64,000 nucleotides of DNA from Clostridiaceae bacterium OM02-2AC (GCA_003481775.1 QULU01000003.1:163039-227038), one strand, 5' to 3'; shown: positions 17,321-26,774, counted from the stretch's first letter. Numbers and translations are program-made. The notes: generated from the sequence alone by a model not told the origin.

Positions 17321-18073
17321 ATGAAGCTTGTATTGATTCGTCACGGAGAGAGTGAATGGAATAAATTAAACCTGTTTACCGGATGGACAGATGTTGATCT
17401 GAGTGAAAAAGGACATGAAGAAGCCAAGGCGGCAGGAAGAGTGCTGAAGCAGGAAGGATTGGATTTTGATATCTGCTATACTTCCTATTTAAAAAGAGCG
17501 GTGCATACGCTGGATCACATTCTGGATGAAATGGATCGCACCTGGCTTCCAGTTGTGAAGTCATGGAAGCTGAATGAGCGTCACTATGGAGCTTTGCAGG
17601 GCTTGAATAAAGCGGAAACCGCTGAAAAATACGGAGAAGAGCAGGTCAGGGAGTGGCGGCGCTCCTACGATATCCTCCCACCGGCATTGAACCCAAACGA
17701 TGCGCGGAGTGCTGTTGCACAGATAATGTATCGGGATGTGGATCCGGATGAGCTGCCGAGCTGTGAGAGCTTGGAAACGACGGTTGCACGGGTGGTACCG
17801 TATTTCAACAAGGTCATCAAAAAGGATATGATGGCAGGGAAACGCGTCATCATTGCGGCACATGGAAATTCTCTGCGTGCATTGGTGAAATATTTTGATA
17901 AGCTCAGTGAGGAGGATATCGTGAATGTGAATATTCCAACGGGCATTCCGCTGCTATACGAATTCGATGCACAGGGCAATCCTTTGCACCATAGATATCT
18001 TGGTGATCCGCAGCTTTTGAAGCAGAAAATGGAGGCTGTTGCCAATCAGGGAAAAAAAGCAATCGGCGTGTAA
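17321..18073 (+). CDS. gpmA: 2,3-bisphosphoglycerate-dependent phosphoglycerate mutase
   Basis: This 250-residue cytoplasmic enzyme interconverts 3- and 2-phosphoglycerate in glycolysis. The phospho-acceptor motif [10 protein letters not shown] is at residues 4-13 (His near 8), followed by [15 protein letters not shown] and the second catalytic His in [14 protein letters not shown]. The substrate-binding motif [16 protein letters not shown] is intact. Length matches the dPGM family. AAGGAGA precedes the ATG, and the gene has its own strong promoter. Nothing unusual. Confidence 0.96.
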   Translation: MKLVLIRHGESEWNKLNLFTGWTDVDLSEKGHEEAKAAGRVLKQEGLDFDICYTSYLKRAVHTLDHILDEMDRTWLPVVKSWKLNERHYGALQGLNKAETAEKYGEEQVREWRRSYDILPPALNPNDARSAVAQIMYRDVDPDELPSCESLETTVARVVPYFNKVIKKDMMAGKRVIIAAHGNSLRALVKYFDKLSEEDIVNVNIPTGIPLLYEFDAQGNPLHHRYLGDPQLLKQKMEAVANQGKKAIGV

Positions 18074-18193
18074 AGGAAAACGGTTTGATCCTATGCATCG
18101 GAAAACAGGGCATTTCGCTTTATATACCATGGAACATAAAATCGCTCAATTCCAACGGATGTCTTCTTTTTACAATTCCTATTGACGGCCCTC

Positions 18194-18202
18194 TGGTATA
18201 AT
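18194..18202 (+). promoter_or_regulatory. Extended -10 promoter of the VOC-HTH gene
   Basis: TGG-TATAAT (TG 18194-18195, TATAAT 18197-18202) lies 26 bases before the start codon. No good -35 is visible, which is usual for extended -10 promoters. Confidence 0.6.
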
Positions 18203-18228
18203 GGCTGTATTCACAGGGAGGCAGCGAT

Positions 18229-18714
18229 ATGAAATACATGGGAAGCTTATATGCAGTAGATGATAAAGAACGCACGATTGCTTTTTATAAGGAGGTGTGC
18301 GGTCTTCGCGTGATACAGGATTTTGGTACAAATTTCACGATGACAGGAGGTATATCCTTTCAGATAAGAGAAAGCTGGGCGGATTTTCTGGAGAAGGAGC
18401 CTATGGATGTTCATTACGGCGGCAATGATGCGGAGCTGTATTTGGAATGTGAGGATCTGGACGCTTTTGTAAAGCTGTTAAACAGTCGTACGGATATCGT
18501 GCAGCTTCATCCGGTAAAGGAGCATGACTGGGGACAAAGAGGCATTCGTTTTTACGATCCGGACATGCACATCATCGAGGTCAGTGAACCACTGCCTGTT
18601 GTCGTCAGCCGCTTCACACAGCAGGGGATGAGCCTTTCACAGATTTCTGAGAAAATGGGATTGTCTGAACGCATGGTGAACCGTATGCTGAAAAGGAACG
18701 AAAAAAATTTATAG
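18229..18714 (+). CDS. Glyoxalase/VOC-domain protein fused to a C-terminal helix-turn-helix
   Basis: Residues 1-120 form a vicinal-oxygen-chelate domain (LYAVDDKERTIAFYKEVCGLRVIQDFG at the start; FYDPDMHIIEVSE with the metal-type Glu near the end). The last 35 residues (FTQQGMSLSQISEKMGLSERMVNRMLKR) read as a compact helix-turn-helix. A VOC sensor with a DNA-binding tail suggests a ligand-responsive regulator, or a resistance protein with self-control, rather than a plain glyoxalase. The 161-residue gene has GGGAGG before ATG 18229, its own extended -10 promoter and a weak terminator. The ligand is unknown. Confidence 0.75.
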   Translation: MKYMGSLYAVDDKERTIAFYKEVCGLRVIQDFGTNFTMTGGISFQIRESWADFLEKEPMDVHYGGNDAELYLECEDLDAFVKLLNSRTDIVQLHPVKEHDWGQRGIRFYDPDMHIIEVSEPLPVVVSRFTQQGMSLSQISEKMGLSERMVNRMLKRNEKNL

Positions 18715-18720
18715 TACAAG

Positions 18721-18744
18721 GGCTGTCCTGCGGCAGTCTTTTTT
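18721..18744 (+). terminator. Weak terminator after the VOC-HTH gene
   Basis: GGCTG (18721-18725) pairs with CAGTC (18734-18738) with one G-U pair, followed by six T. Confidence 0.5.
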
Positions 18745-19101
18745 ACATAAGAAAAACAAAGCTCGTCCGAAGGTTCAGGCTTGCGTATTTTGTATAATCG
18801 CATCAACTTCGTCTCGTGTATCAGCTTTTTATTGACCTCCCTGCGCCTGTGCTATGGGGTACGCACTGCGGGCGAGGTATCATGAAAAAAGATAGATATA
18901 GGCGAGCGATGACGTTAAAAATACTAGTAGGAAATAGCACGCTGTGATTTGACAGCGCTGGACTATGTGCATACGCAGTAAGGGATACAGCACGGGAAAC
19001 AGCAGGTGCATCTTCCTTATATTATATGCAAATATAAGCAAAGCAGGATGGAACATCATGCATATTCGGGGATTCCTTGTCACAATAAAGGAGGACAAGG
19101 T

Positions 19102-19227
19102 ATGCGCCCTGTGTGCATCGTAAAGCCTTCCTGTGGAAGCTGTCCTGTTTGCGAATTGCAGGTAACCAGAAATGCAGGAAATAAAATACAGGACAACGGG
19201 AATAGCTGTATGAAAAGGGATATATGA
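19102..19227 (+). CDS. Possible cysteine-rich small protein
   Basis: A 41-codon frame starts at ATG 19102, seven bases after a full AAAGGAGGA ribosome site. It has five Cys, four of them clustered near the N-terminus (VC, then SCGSCPVC), and a hydrophilic tail. A Cys-x6-Cys-x2-Cys-x2-Cys cluster could bind a metal or form disulfides. No family is recognised and no leader or export signal is seen. The strong ribosome site is the main evidence; chance cannot be ruled out for so short a frame. Confidence 0.35.
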   Translation: MRPVCIVKPSCGSCPVCELQVTRNAGNKIQDNGNSCMKRDI

Positions 19228-19312
19228 ACGTCATATACATAGGGTGACAAGTGCATGAGGATAGCATGATCGTACAAGGGATTGGCAGGTTCAAAGAAAT
19301 AAAGCGAGAAAA

Positions 19313-19357
19313 CAAAAAAGCCGATGCTGCAGGTATATCACCTGCCGTATTGGCTTT
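19313..19357. terminator. Large two-part hairpin terminator, mainly for the minus-strand HAD gene
   Basis: AAAAAGCC (19313-19320) pairs with GGCTTTTT (19350-19357), with an inner GCAGGT/ACCTGC stem. T-runs exist in both orientations, so it can be bidirectional. It lies 55 bases beyond the end of the minus-strand HAD gene. Confidence 0.75.
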
Positions 19358-19411
19358 TTCATTCCCTCTGTTACGTATTCACAGGAATTCACGCGGTAGA
19401 TTGCGGACTTG

Positions 19412-20218
19412 TTATCTGGCTAGAATATGCTTTTCCAGATACCAGGCCACACCGTCCTCCTCATTGGAAATTGTCTGGGCGTCCGCATGGGCAAAGGTAT
19501 CCATGGTCCCGTTGCTCATCCATACGCCGTGTCCGACTTCCTTCAACATCTCGTTGTCATTGCTCGTATCACCAAAGGCGAGCACCTCATCCATCGCGAT
19601 ACCAATATCCGCACACAGGTGTCGAAGCCCGCTTGCCTTATTCACCCGCTTATCCACAAACTCAAACAGGGTAGGATCGGAACGAAAGGCTGCACAGGTC
19701 GTAAGATTCAGCTTTTTTGCACGCTGCTCTACCATATCCATATCCTTCGGCTGACATTCTACAATCAGCTTTTGTCTTGGTCGGTCACAGAGCGCATACA
19801 AATCTGTGATCTGTTCATCCTCATGATACAGAGCAGCCTTGGCACGGGTTGCCGCAGTTCCCGTATTCACATAGCGCTTTTCCTTTTCAAAGATCCAGAA
19901 GCGCACGGGCATATCCTGATATTGATCCATGATATGCTTCAGCAGCTCTCCGTCTATGGTATAAAAGTTCTTCTGCGTATCCTTTGCTTTATCATAAATG
20001 CATCCGCCATTCATACCGAGTACATAATCCACGAGCTCCTCCATTTCCCATTGCTTTATGAGGGAGAGAATCGGATACAGCGGTCTTCCACTGGCGATTG
20101 CAAAGGACATTCCCTGTTTCCTTGCCTTGCGGATTGCTTCCTTATTTATACTGCTTACAAATTTTTGCTCGTTTAACAGCGTCCCATCTAAATCACTTAC
20201 CATTAGCTTATATTTCAT
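19412..20218 (-). CDS. Cof-type HAD-superfamily phosphatase
   Basis: The start is the ATG at 20218 (MKYKLMVSDLDGTLLNEQ), preceded by AGGTGATG, giving 268 residues. Motif I is SDLDGTLLN, motif II is the Ser in FAIASGRPL, motif III the Lys in NKASGLRHL, and motif IV is LAFGDTSNDNEML. The large cap between motifs II and III marks the Cof/YidA class of sugar-phosphate and cofactor phosphatases. It is cytoplasmic and transcribed alone, convergent with the VOC-HTH gene. The substrate is unknown. Confidence 0.88.
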   Translation of the reverse strand: MKYKLMVSDLDGTLLNEQKFVSSINKEAIRKARKQGMSFAIASGRPLYPILSLIKQWEMEELVDYVLGMNGGCIYDKAKDTQKNFYTIDGELLKHIMDQYQDMPVRFWIFEKEKRYVNTGTAATRAKAALYHEDEQITDLYALCDRPRQKLIVECQPKDMDMVEQRAKKLNLTTCAAFRSDPTLFEFVDKRVNKASGLRHLCADIGIAMDEVLAFGDTSNDNEMLKEVGHGVWMSNGTMDTFAHADAQTISNEEDGVAWYLEKHILAR

Positions 20219-20405
20219 ATCATCACCTGCGGGAATCATACCATAAAATAAGAAGCAGGAAAAGATGACAAAGCAGCTCTATTGTTATATCCGCCTGAAG
20301 GGCAGCGCGTTCTTTGTTATGTTTGGTTGACAAAATGCTGTCTTGCGTTGATAGCATTTCCTTCTGCATTCCTGTATAGTATAGGTATATGATGAGGTGA
20401 TGAGG

Positions 20406-22850
20406 ATGAAGGATATCGTGATAACACATGCCACACAGGGAAATCTGAAAAATGTCAGTGTATGTATACCGCATGGGAAGCTGACAGGAGTCATCGGTGT
20501 TTCCGGTTCAGGAAAATCAACACTCGTAATCGATGTTTTGTATCAGGAATGTCAGCGGCAGTATCTGGAGGCGATTTCCTATCAGGGAATTGCTAAGCCA
20601 AGGGTGGAATCCATACAGCATGCGGCTGCGGCAATCGTGATATCTCAGGATTATAAAAATATGAATCCAAGATCCTCTCTTGGTACCATGACGGATATGT
20701 ATACAGATCTTCGTATGCTGTTTGAAAAGCTGTCTGTCTATCCATGTCCCTGCTGTCACATGCCTGTCCATGCGCCTATGCTCAGCGAGGAGCTGGTTAA
20801 GGAGCATGAGGAATATAGTGTTTATACCATATGTCCACATTGTAAAAAACGCTTTGAAAAGCTGACGCGAACACATTTTTCATTTAATACCGCAAGAGGA
20901 GCCTGTCCCCACTGTGAGGGGATGGGGACGGTTTTTGCGCTGGATATGAACCGCCTGATACAGCCGCAGCTGTCGCTGCAGGAAGGAGCGATAACCCTGT
21001 GGCAGCACCGATATCTGGACTATCGCCTGCAGCTGCTTGCGAAGGTGCTGCAGCCGGTTTCCCTTTCTGTCCGACCGGATGTACCATTTGCTTCGCTGCA
21101 TCCGGATGTGCAGAAAATATTGATACATGGCAGTGCAGCGGTAAAGGAGCGCTATCCAAGCCTTGCGGAATTTGAAGGAGCCGTTCCAAATTTCTGGCGG
21201 AGATACAAGGAATCGGAGGGAAGCTTTTCGGGAAAGCGTCTTCTTGTGTCAAAGGAATGCCCGCATTGTCACGGAGAGCGTCTGCAGAAACGAAGCAGAG
21301 AGGCTGTCCTCTGTGGGAAAACACTGCCGCAGCTGGCACAGCTGTCCCTGCAGGAGCTGCTGGATTGGGTGGAAGTCTTCTTTACAGAGCAAAAGCAGCT
21401 ATCGCAGGATGCGCAATCCTATCTGCTGGATTTGAAAACGAAGTGCTCCCGATTGCTTCGCATCGGACTGGGCTATCTGCATCTGGATCGTACGATGATG
21501 AGCTTATCCGGTGGAGAAAAGCAGCGTGTTCGTCTGGCAGCGAGTCTGGACAGCTCTCTGACGGGGATGATCTATATACTGGATGAGCCGACACTCGGTT
21601 TGCATCCCAGAGATAACGAGGGAATCATTACAGTTATGAAGCAGCTGCGTGATCAGGGCAATACGGTCATCGTTATCGAGCATGATAAACATGTGATTCA
21701 GGCATGCGACTATCTGCTTGAGGTAGGCCCCGGCGCTGGGATGCTTGGCGGGGAGATATTGTGCTCGGGAAGCATGACAGAAGTATTGAAAAATCCCAAA
21801 TCCCTGTATGCAGCGGCCTTGCGGCGACGACATGGGAAGCTACCTCATACAATATCCAGTATCCAGACCTTTGGTATCCGGCATGCCAGTATGCATAATC
21901 TGAAAAATCAGAATGCCGTCTTTTTAAAGCAGGCGGTAAATGCTGTCAGCGGGGTATCCGGCTCAGGGAAGAGCACACTGCTGTTTGATTGCCTGTTGCA
22001 GGATGATACCAATATGCAATGCAACGATATGCAGCGCTTTGGATTTGAAGGCATTCAGGATATTGTAATGGTACAGCAGCAGCCGTTGCACACTATGAAG
22101 CGCTCTGTGGTCGCCACATTTACGGACGTCTGGGATGAAATACGAAGGCTGTTTGCTAAAACTGAAGACAGTAAACAGCTGCATCTGCAGGCGCAGGATT
22201 TCTCCTTCAATAAGGGAAGCGGCCGCTGTCCGCGCTGTGAGGGATTAGGAACAATTACCAGCAGCATGCTGTTTTTTGAGGATGTTGAGCTGCCCTGTCC
22301 AATTTGTAATGGCAGGCGATTTCAGGATTCTGTTTTACAGGTACGCGTACAGGGGCAGACGGTGGATGACATTCTCTGTATGCCGGTAGCTCAGGCGGCA
22401 GTTCTGTTTCAAGAGCATCATAAGCTGACCAGAATTTTGACACTGCTTCAGGAAATCGGTCTGGGTCATCTGTGTTTGGGACAGCGGCTAACAACCTTGT
22501 CAACCGGCGAACAGATGCGGCTGAAGCTGGCAAGGGAGCTGCTGCGCAATACAAAGGCAGAGGCTCTTTATGTGCTGGATGAACCTACGGCGGGACTGCA
22601 CCCGCAGGATGTGGAGCAGCTTATGATGATATTGCGGAAAATGGCAGCGGAAAAGAATACCATAATCGTAATTGAACATGATTTGCAGGTGCTGCGTCAG
22701 GCGGACTGGATCGTTGATCTGGGAGTCGGAGGAGGCGCTGCCGGTGGAGAGGTATTATGCTGCGGTCCTGTGAAGGATATCATTTCCTGCACACGCTCAA
22801 TAACCGGGAAATATTTGAAAAAGGAGATGGAAGTATATGGAGATGTCTGA
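20406..22850 (+). CDS. UvrA-like excinuclease ABC protein (UvrA2/resistance-type)
   Basis: About 814 residues from ATG 20406 (MKDIVITHATQG), preceded by GAGGTGAT. Two ABC ATPase halves each carry a GVSGSGKST Walker A. Signatures are LSGGEKQRVRLA in the first half and LSTGEQMRLKLA in the second (T for the second G). Several Cys-x2-Cys zinc modules are present (CPCC..CPHC, CPHCEG, CPHCHGE, CPRCEG, CPICNG). It is shorter than housekeeping UvrA (about 940), consistent with the UvrA2 class lacking the UvrB-interaction region. Such proteins give tolerance to DNA-binding drugs. It overlaps the following XRE gene by 14 bases. Confidence 0.85.
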   Translation: MKDIVITHATQGNLKNVSVCIPHGKLTGVIGVSGSGKSTLVIDVLYQECQRQYLEAISYQGIAKPRVESIQHAAAAIVISQDYKNMNPRSSLGTMTDMYTDLRMLFEKLSVYPCPCCHMPVHAPMLSEELVKEHEEYSVYTICPHCKKRFEKLTRTHFSFNTARGACPHCEGMGTVFALDMNRLIQPQLSLQEGAITLWQHRYLDYRLQLLAKVLQPVSLSVRPDVPFASLHPDVQKILIHGSAAVKERYPSLAEFEGAVPNFWRRYKESEGSFSGKRLLVSKECPHCHGERLQKRSREAVLCGKTLPQLAQLSLQELLDWVEVFFTEQKQLSQDAQSYLLDLKTKCSRLLRIGLGYLHLDRTMMSLSGGEKQRVRLAASLDSSLTGMIYILDEPTLGLHPRDNEGIITVMKQLRDQGNTVIVIEHDKHVIQACDYLLEVGPGAGMLGGEILCSGSMTEVLKNPKSLYAAALRRRHGKLPHTISSIQTFGIRHASMHNLKNQNAVFLKQAVNAVSGVSGSGKSTLLFDCLLQDDTNMQCNDMQRFGFEGIQDIVMVQQQPLHTMKRSVVATFTDVWDEIRRLFAKTEDSKQLHLQAQDFSFNKGSGRCPRCEGLGTITSSMLFFEDVELPCPICNGRRFQDSVLQVRVQGQTVDDILCMPVAQAAVLFQEHHKLTRILTLLQEIGLGHLCLGQRLTTLSTGEQMRLKLARELLRNTKAEALYVLDEPTAGLHPQDVEQLMMILRKMAAEKNTIIVIEHDLQVLRQADWIVDLGVGGGAAGGEVLCCGPVKDIISCTRSITGKYLKKEMEVYGDV

Positions 22851-23295
22851 GAAGCTATATCAGCTGCGCAAAGAAAGAGGCTGGTCACAGGAAGAAGTGG
22901 CAGTTGAGCTACAAGTGAGCCGGCAGACGGTTTCAAAATGGGAGAGCGGCGCGACGATGCCAGATACAAAACGGTTAAAACAGTTAAGCGATCTTTATGG
23001 TATTGGTGTGGAGAGTCTGCTGAAAGGAAGCGCGCTGCCAAATGCACAGCAGCCCTTTGATACTGCCAGTGACCTAATTGACTGGACATCTGCATGGGCA
23101 AAGAAATATCCTATCCTACAGGAATATAAAACGATGGAGGATATACATAAGCATCAGGAAAAAATAGATATATGGTTTCAGCGCTTCCAACAAGTATATG
23201 GTACGAATGATCTGGACACCTTTCTAATATTAAAGGATATGCTGTATCAGAGTTATCTTAAAAGAAATGAAAAAAATAAAGCTGATAGGGAATAG
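22837..23295 (+). CDS. XRE-family transcriptional regulator
   Basis: This 152-residue protein starts at ATG 22837, ten bases after AAGGAG. Residues 1-60 are a Cro/C1 helix-turn-helix (YQLRKERGWSQEEVAVELQVSRQTVSKWESG). The rest is helical and unclassified, with an aromatic stretch (IDIWFQRFQQVYG). The start lies inside the end of the UvrA-like gene, so translation is coupled, and the protein is a likely regulator of that gene or of a response to the same damage. Confidence 0.85.
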   Translation: MEMSEKLYQLRKERGWSQEEVAVELQVSRQTVSKWESGATMPDTKRLKQLSDLYGIGVESLLKGSALPNAQQPFDTASDLIDWTSAWAKKYPILQEYKTMEDIHKHQEKIDIWFQRFQQVYGTNDLDTFLILKDMLYQSYLKRNEKNKADRE

Positions 23296-23797
23296 AAGCC
23301 TTTACTTCTTTGAGCTTGTTAGGAATACATTTACATGCTGATGCATCTTTTGCTTTCCATGCTGGTGTATCCTATTCATTTTTGTAGAGGGTACCGCAAA
23401 GCAGCTGTTTATGGAGCACTATGAAAATCTTGAAAAATTATCCAAAATAGAAAAATACCGCCAGCGGAATCCCTCTACCTACTATGAAACAGAATGGAGT
23501 AAGGTATTGCTGCATAGAAATCATGAGGAAGACAAGGAAGTCTGAGCTTTTACACATCGTCTTTTATTCTTCCGGCAGAGGTTGTGTGCAATGTATGTTC
23601 GGCTGCTTTCACGAAGGAATTCTAAAACAGCATTCCCTACTTATGAAAGGCTCCTGTATCCTTCAAGTACATATGCAGAGCCGCTTCTATAAGCTACTGT
23701 TTGGATTTCATAAAGATAGGTATATATTTCGTAAATATGATATATATGGAAGGAAGAGCTTCTGCAATCGCTGTTATACTGATACAGGGTGATGGCA
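23296..23797. other. Intergenic region with a coding remnant
   Basis: It holds the short frame at 23411-23545, described separately, and nothing else convincing. No clear promoter for the KdpD-like gene is visible; A/T-rich TATATT and TATAT boxes lie at 23720-23755. Confidence 0.35.
23411..23545 (+). pseudogene. Short coding remnant (44 codons)
   Basis: A hydrophilic, protein-like frame (MEHYENLEKLSKIEKYRQRN, then TYYETEWSKVLLHRN) ends at a TGA at 23543. The frame is open further upstream without a start or ribosome site, reading VEGTAKQLF just before the Met. This looks like the tail of a lost gene rather than a functional one. Family not recognised. Confidence 0.3.
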
Positions 23798-25705
23798 ATG
23801 AAACAGGGTAAAATGAAAATATTCTTCGGATATTGTGCAGGTGTGGGAAAAACCTATGCCATGCTGGAAGCTGCCCATGAGCGGAGACGGGAAGGCATGG
23901 ATGTGGTTATCGGCTACATCGAAAAGCATGATCGATCAGATACGATTGCATTGATGCAGGGACTGGAGTGTATACCGTTAAAAGCGATTATGTATCATGG
24001 TATTACACTGGAGGAATTTGATTTGGATCAGGCATTGCAGCGACATCCGCAGCTGATACTGGTAGATGAGCTTGCGCATACCAATGCACATGAATCGCGG
24101 CACCCTAAGCGCTATAGTGATATTCAGGAGCTGCTGCATGCGGGAATCGATGTGTATACGACTGTGAATGTACAGCATTTGGAAAGTCTGCAGGATGTGG
24201 TTGCAGGTATTACGAGAGTGCAGGTACAGGAGCGTATTCCGGATGCTGTATTTGATGAAGCAGATCAGGTGGAGCTGGTGGATATAGAACCGGATGAGCT
24301 GCTTGAACGTCTGAAAAGAGGGAAAATCTATCATAAGACCGCCGCACAGAAGGCGATGCATAATTTTTTTGTGAGAGATAATCTCATCGCACTGCGTGAA
24401 ATAGCCTTGCGTCGTTGTGCGGATCGGGTAAATATGCGCGTCAGCCTGAAGGATCGCAAGTCCACACGGGAGCATATCCTTCTCTGTCTGAGCCCGTCCC
24501 GCAGCAATGCGCTGGTTATTCGTACCGCTGCACGCATGGCAAGTGCTTTTTTCGCAGAGTTCACGGCACTGTATGTAGAAAATGTAAACGAGGAGCCGCT
24601 TTGTCGTGAGGATTTGGAACAGCTGGAACAAAACCGACGTCTTGCGCAGCATTTTCATGCGAATATCGTATCTGTGGCAGGAGAGAATATTGCACAGCAG
24701 ATCAGTGAATATGCCAAAATCAGCGGTGTTTCCAAGATTGTTATCGGCCGTACCTCTCCCCGTCCGCACTTCCGTGCAAAAACACTGATCGATCAGCTCA
24801 CTCTGCTGGCTCCCGATCTTGATATCTATATCATTCCGGACGCTAATGTGAAGCCTGTGAAAAAGAAAAGGCGAAGGCGGATACAGCCCCATGTATTCCA
24901 TCATCGTGACTTCATGCTTGCAGTATTCTTGTTTCTGGGAGCGACCGGAATCAATTTGCTCATGTATCATTTTCAGCTGCCGGAAGCAAATATCATCATG
25001 GTATATCTTTTGGCAATCGTTTTGATTTCCTATAGCACCAGCTCCCGCGTTTATGGATTGAGTGTTTCTCTGCTGATTGTCGCCGTATTCAATTTCTTTT
25101 TTACAGCACCCCGCTTTTCCATGGAGGCATACGATCCTGCATATGCAATGACCTTTGCCGTCCTGTTTATCGTTTCCTTTATCATCAGTACCCTGACCCG
25201 AACAATGCGCATGCAGCTTAAGGTAAATGCCATGCAGGCACATCGCATGGAGCTGTTGCTGGAAACCTCACAGCAGCTGCAGCTGGCAGAGAACATGGCA
25301 CAGCTGGGTGAGGAGGCAGTCCGACAGCTGTATAAGCTGCTGAACCGTACCATCATCATATACAGTGTAAGGAATAAAACCCTACAGGAGCCAATCATTT
25401 ATCATGAGCATTTAAGTGAGGAAGAGGAACAGAAATATCTTACGGATAACGAGCGTGCTGTTGCACAATGGGTGTTAAAAAACAATCGCAAGGCCGGGGT
25501 TTCAACCAGTACGCTGCCCTATGCAAAGGCCCTGTATTATTCCATCCGAAAGAGGGAACAGGTCTATGCTGTTATTGGAATAGCTCTGCAGCAAAAGGAG
25601 GTATTGTCACCGTTTGAGCGCAGTATGCTGGCAACCATGCTGAATGAGATTGCTTTGGCAATGGATTCTATGCGCAAGCAGAATCGCAGAAGTACGAATC
25701 ATTAA
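23798..25705 (+). CDS. KdpD-like potassium sensor protein lacking the histidine-kinase domain
   Basis: The start chosen is ATG 23798, about 635 residues. Residues 1-215 are the KdpD N-terminal sensor domain with Walker A-like GYCAGVGKT (11-19) and LILVDELAHTNA. A universal-stress-protein-like domain follows (ILLCLSPSRSNALVIRTAARMASAF...IVIGRTSP, to about 350). A four-helix DUF4118 membrane segment comes next (about 370-470), then a GAF-like C-terminal domain ending at MDSMRKQNR. The HisKA and ATPase domains are absent and there is no frameshift. A second KdpD-like protein at 31.0 kb has exactly the missing part, so the two probably act together. In known KdpD the N-terminal and USP-like regions sense K+ status and bind c-di-AMP. 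Confidence 0.85.
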   Translation: MKQGKMKIFFGYCAGVGKTYAMLEAAHERRREGMDVVIGYIEKHDRSDTIALMQGLECIPLKAIMYHGITLEEFDLDQALQRHPQLILVDELAHTNAHESRHPKRYSDIQELLHAGIDVYTTVNVQHLESLQDVVAGITRVQVQERIPDAVFDEADQVELVDIEPDELLERLKRGKIYHKTAAQKAMHNFFVRDNLIALREIALRRCADRVNMRVSLKDRKSTREHILLCLSPSRSNALVIRTAARMASAFFAEFTALYVENVNEEPLCREDLEQLEQNRRLAQHFHANIVSVAGENIAQQISEYAKISGVSKIVIGRTSPRPHFRAKTLIDQLTLLAPDLDIYIIPDANVKPVKKKRRRRIQPHVFHHRDFMLAVFLFLGATGINLLMYHFQLPEANIIMVYLLAIVLISYSTSSRVYGLSVSLLIVAVFNFFFTAPRFSMEAYDPAYAMTFAVLFIVSFIISTLTRTMRMQLKVNAMQAHRMELLLETSQQLQLAENMAQLGEEAVRQLYKLLNRTIIIYSVRNKTLQEPIIYHEHLSEEEEQKYLTDNERAVAQWVLKNNRKAGVSTSTLPYAKALYYSIRKREQVYAVIGIALQQKEVLSPFERSMLATMLNEIALAMDSMRKQNRRSTNH

Positions 25706-25769
25706 GAGCTATATGGAACAACAGGGCAAAGAATATCTGTTATCGGCTCCTTGCTTTCGGAAGGAAAGG

Positions 25770-25795
25770 GGAGGCTTACAATAGACCTCCTTTTT
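25770..25795 (+). terminator. Rho-independent terminator
   Basis: GGAGG (25770-25774) pairs with CCTCC (25786-25790), followed by five T. Confidence 0.65.
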
Positions 25796-26324
25796 ATATC
25801 CGGGCTTTGCATAAGCCCTGTGCAATCCATGCTATGAACTTACGGGAAAGCATGGAAAAGGCATGACGCAGCTTACCTGGGATGATATAATAGGCATAGA
25901 ATGCTTGCAATACATACTGTGGATTGCCGGTATATTACATAGGAGGCGGTAGCTGTACATGCATCCGTGTTGCCACCGCTGCGCATAATAAGAGGATGCA
26001 GTATACTTTACAGCAAGAGGGTTTCAACCTTGCGGTGTGATTTCTTAAATAGTCCCAAGCTTGCCTATAAGCTAATGCTTTCGGAAGAACGGATGTTTTT
26101 AACATAATTGTATGAAACTGAGCAGAGAGTGCAGTATACAGAAGGGATGAGAAAGCATGCGGAAAAATTCAGAAGCTCTGTGCCTGCATTCGGGTGTGCT
26201 GGGCGCTGTATGAATCCGAATTTAAGGATATCCGCCCTATCGTGTGAGCGGGTACACAAAAGCTTACAAGCAATGGGGTTCTGTGGAGAAAATCGCGAAG
26301 AAGCGTAAGGCAGGGTGAAGGAAA
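25796..26324. other. Intergenic region without supported gene
   Basis: About 530 bases. A 66-codon frame at 26108 lacks a ribosome site and protein-like composition. The only clear signal is GAAGGA just before the YkvA start. Confidence 0.4.
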
Positions 26325-26708
26325 TTGAAAGAGAATTCGTTACGTATGGTTTTGAAAAAAAGGGCAAGACAGCTGAAGCAGGATTTGCCGATTATTTATC
26401 TGGTATGGAAGGATAGGGATACGCCGATGTTAGCGAAGGTGCTTGCGGCTATGACGGCAGTATATGCACTTTCACCGATTGATTTGATTCCTGATTTTAT
26501 ACCGGTGCTCGGCTTGCTGGATGATGTGATTTTGTTACCGGCGCTGATTGTATTGACGTGTAAACTGATTCCTGATGAAATCTGGAAGCGAAATCGCCGG
26601 CAATGCGAAGAAAACCAGGAGAAGAAGCAAAAGAAATGGTATTATGCGGTTCCGATTGTCGTTATATGGCTGCTGATTATCTGCCTCATTGTTAAAGCGG
26701 TGTTGTAG
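26325..26708 (+). CDS. YkvA-like (DUF1232) membrane protein
   Basis: This 127-residue protein probably starts at TTG 26325, behind GAAGGA. The DUF1232 core MTAVYALSPIDLIPDFIPVLGLLDD (residues about 45-70) is unmistakable and is followed by a hydrophobic LLPALIVLTCKLI segment. A basic stretch then leads to a second helix at the C-terminus (VPIVVIWLLIICLIVKAVL). Family members are small membrane proteins of unknown biochemical function. No operon partner is obvious. Confidence 0.8.
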   Translation: MKENSLRMVLKKRARQLKQDLPIIYLVWKDRDTPMLAKVLAAMTAVYALSPIDLIPDFIPVLGLLDDVILLPALIVLTCKLIPDEIWKRNRRQCEENQEKKQKKWYYAVPIVVIWLLIICLIVKAVL

Positions 26709-26774
26709 GGATAGCTTCTGGATTGGATATAGAAAAATTGCGGATACCTGAGAAATGAAAAAGGAGAATGAAGG

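Larger units (their letters stand above)
18745..19411. other. Mostly empty region holding one possible Cys-rich small gene
   Basis: Apart from the 41-codon frame at 19102 and the large hairpin at 19313-19357, nothing here looks coding. A TTGACA at 18945-18950 lacks a good -10 at the right distance. Confidence 0.35.

Noticed and set aside
23978..25243. 421-codon open frame antisense to the KdpD-like gene
   Set aside because: It lies wholly inside a gene with clear domain motifs on the other strand. Its translation is Cys/His/Ile-rich without domain features and it has no ribosome site.
26108..26308. 66-codon plus frame upstream of YkvA
   Set aside because: No ribosome site, no hydrophobic pattern and no recognisable motif.
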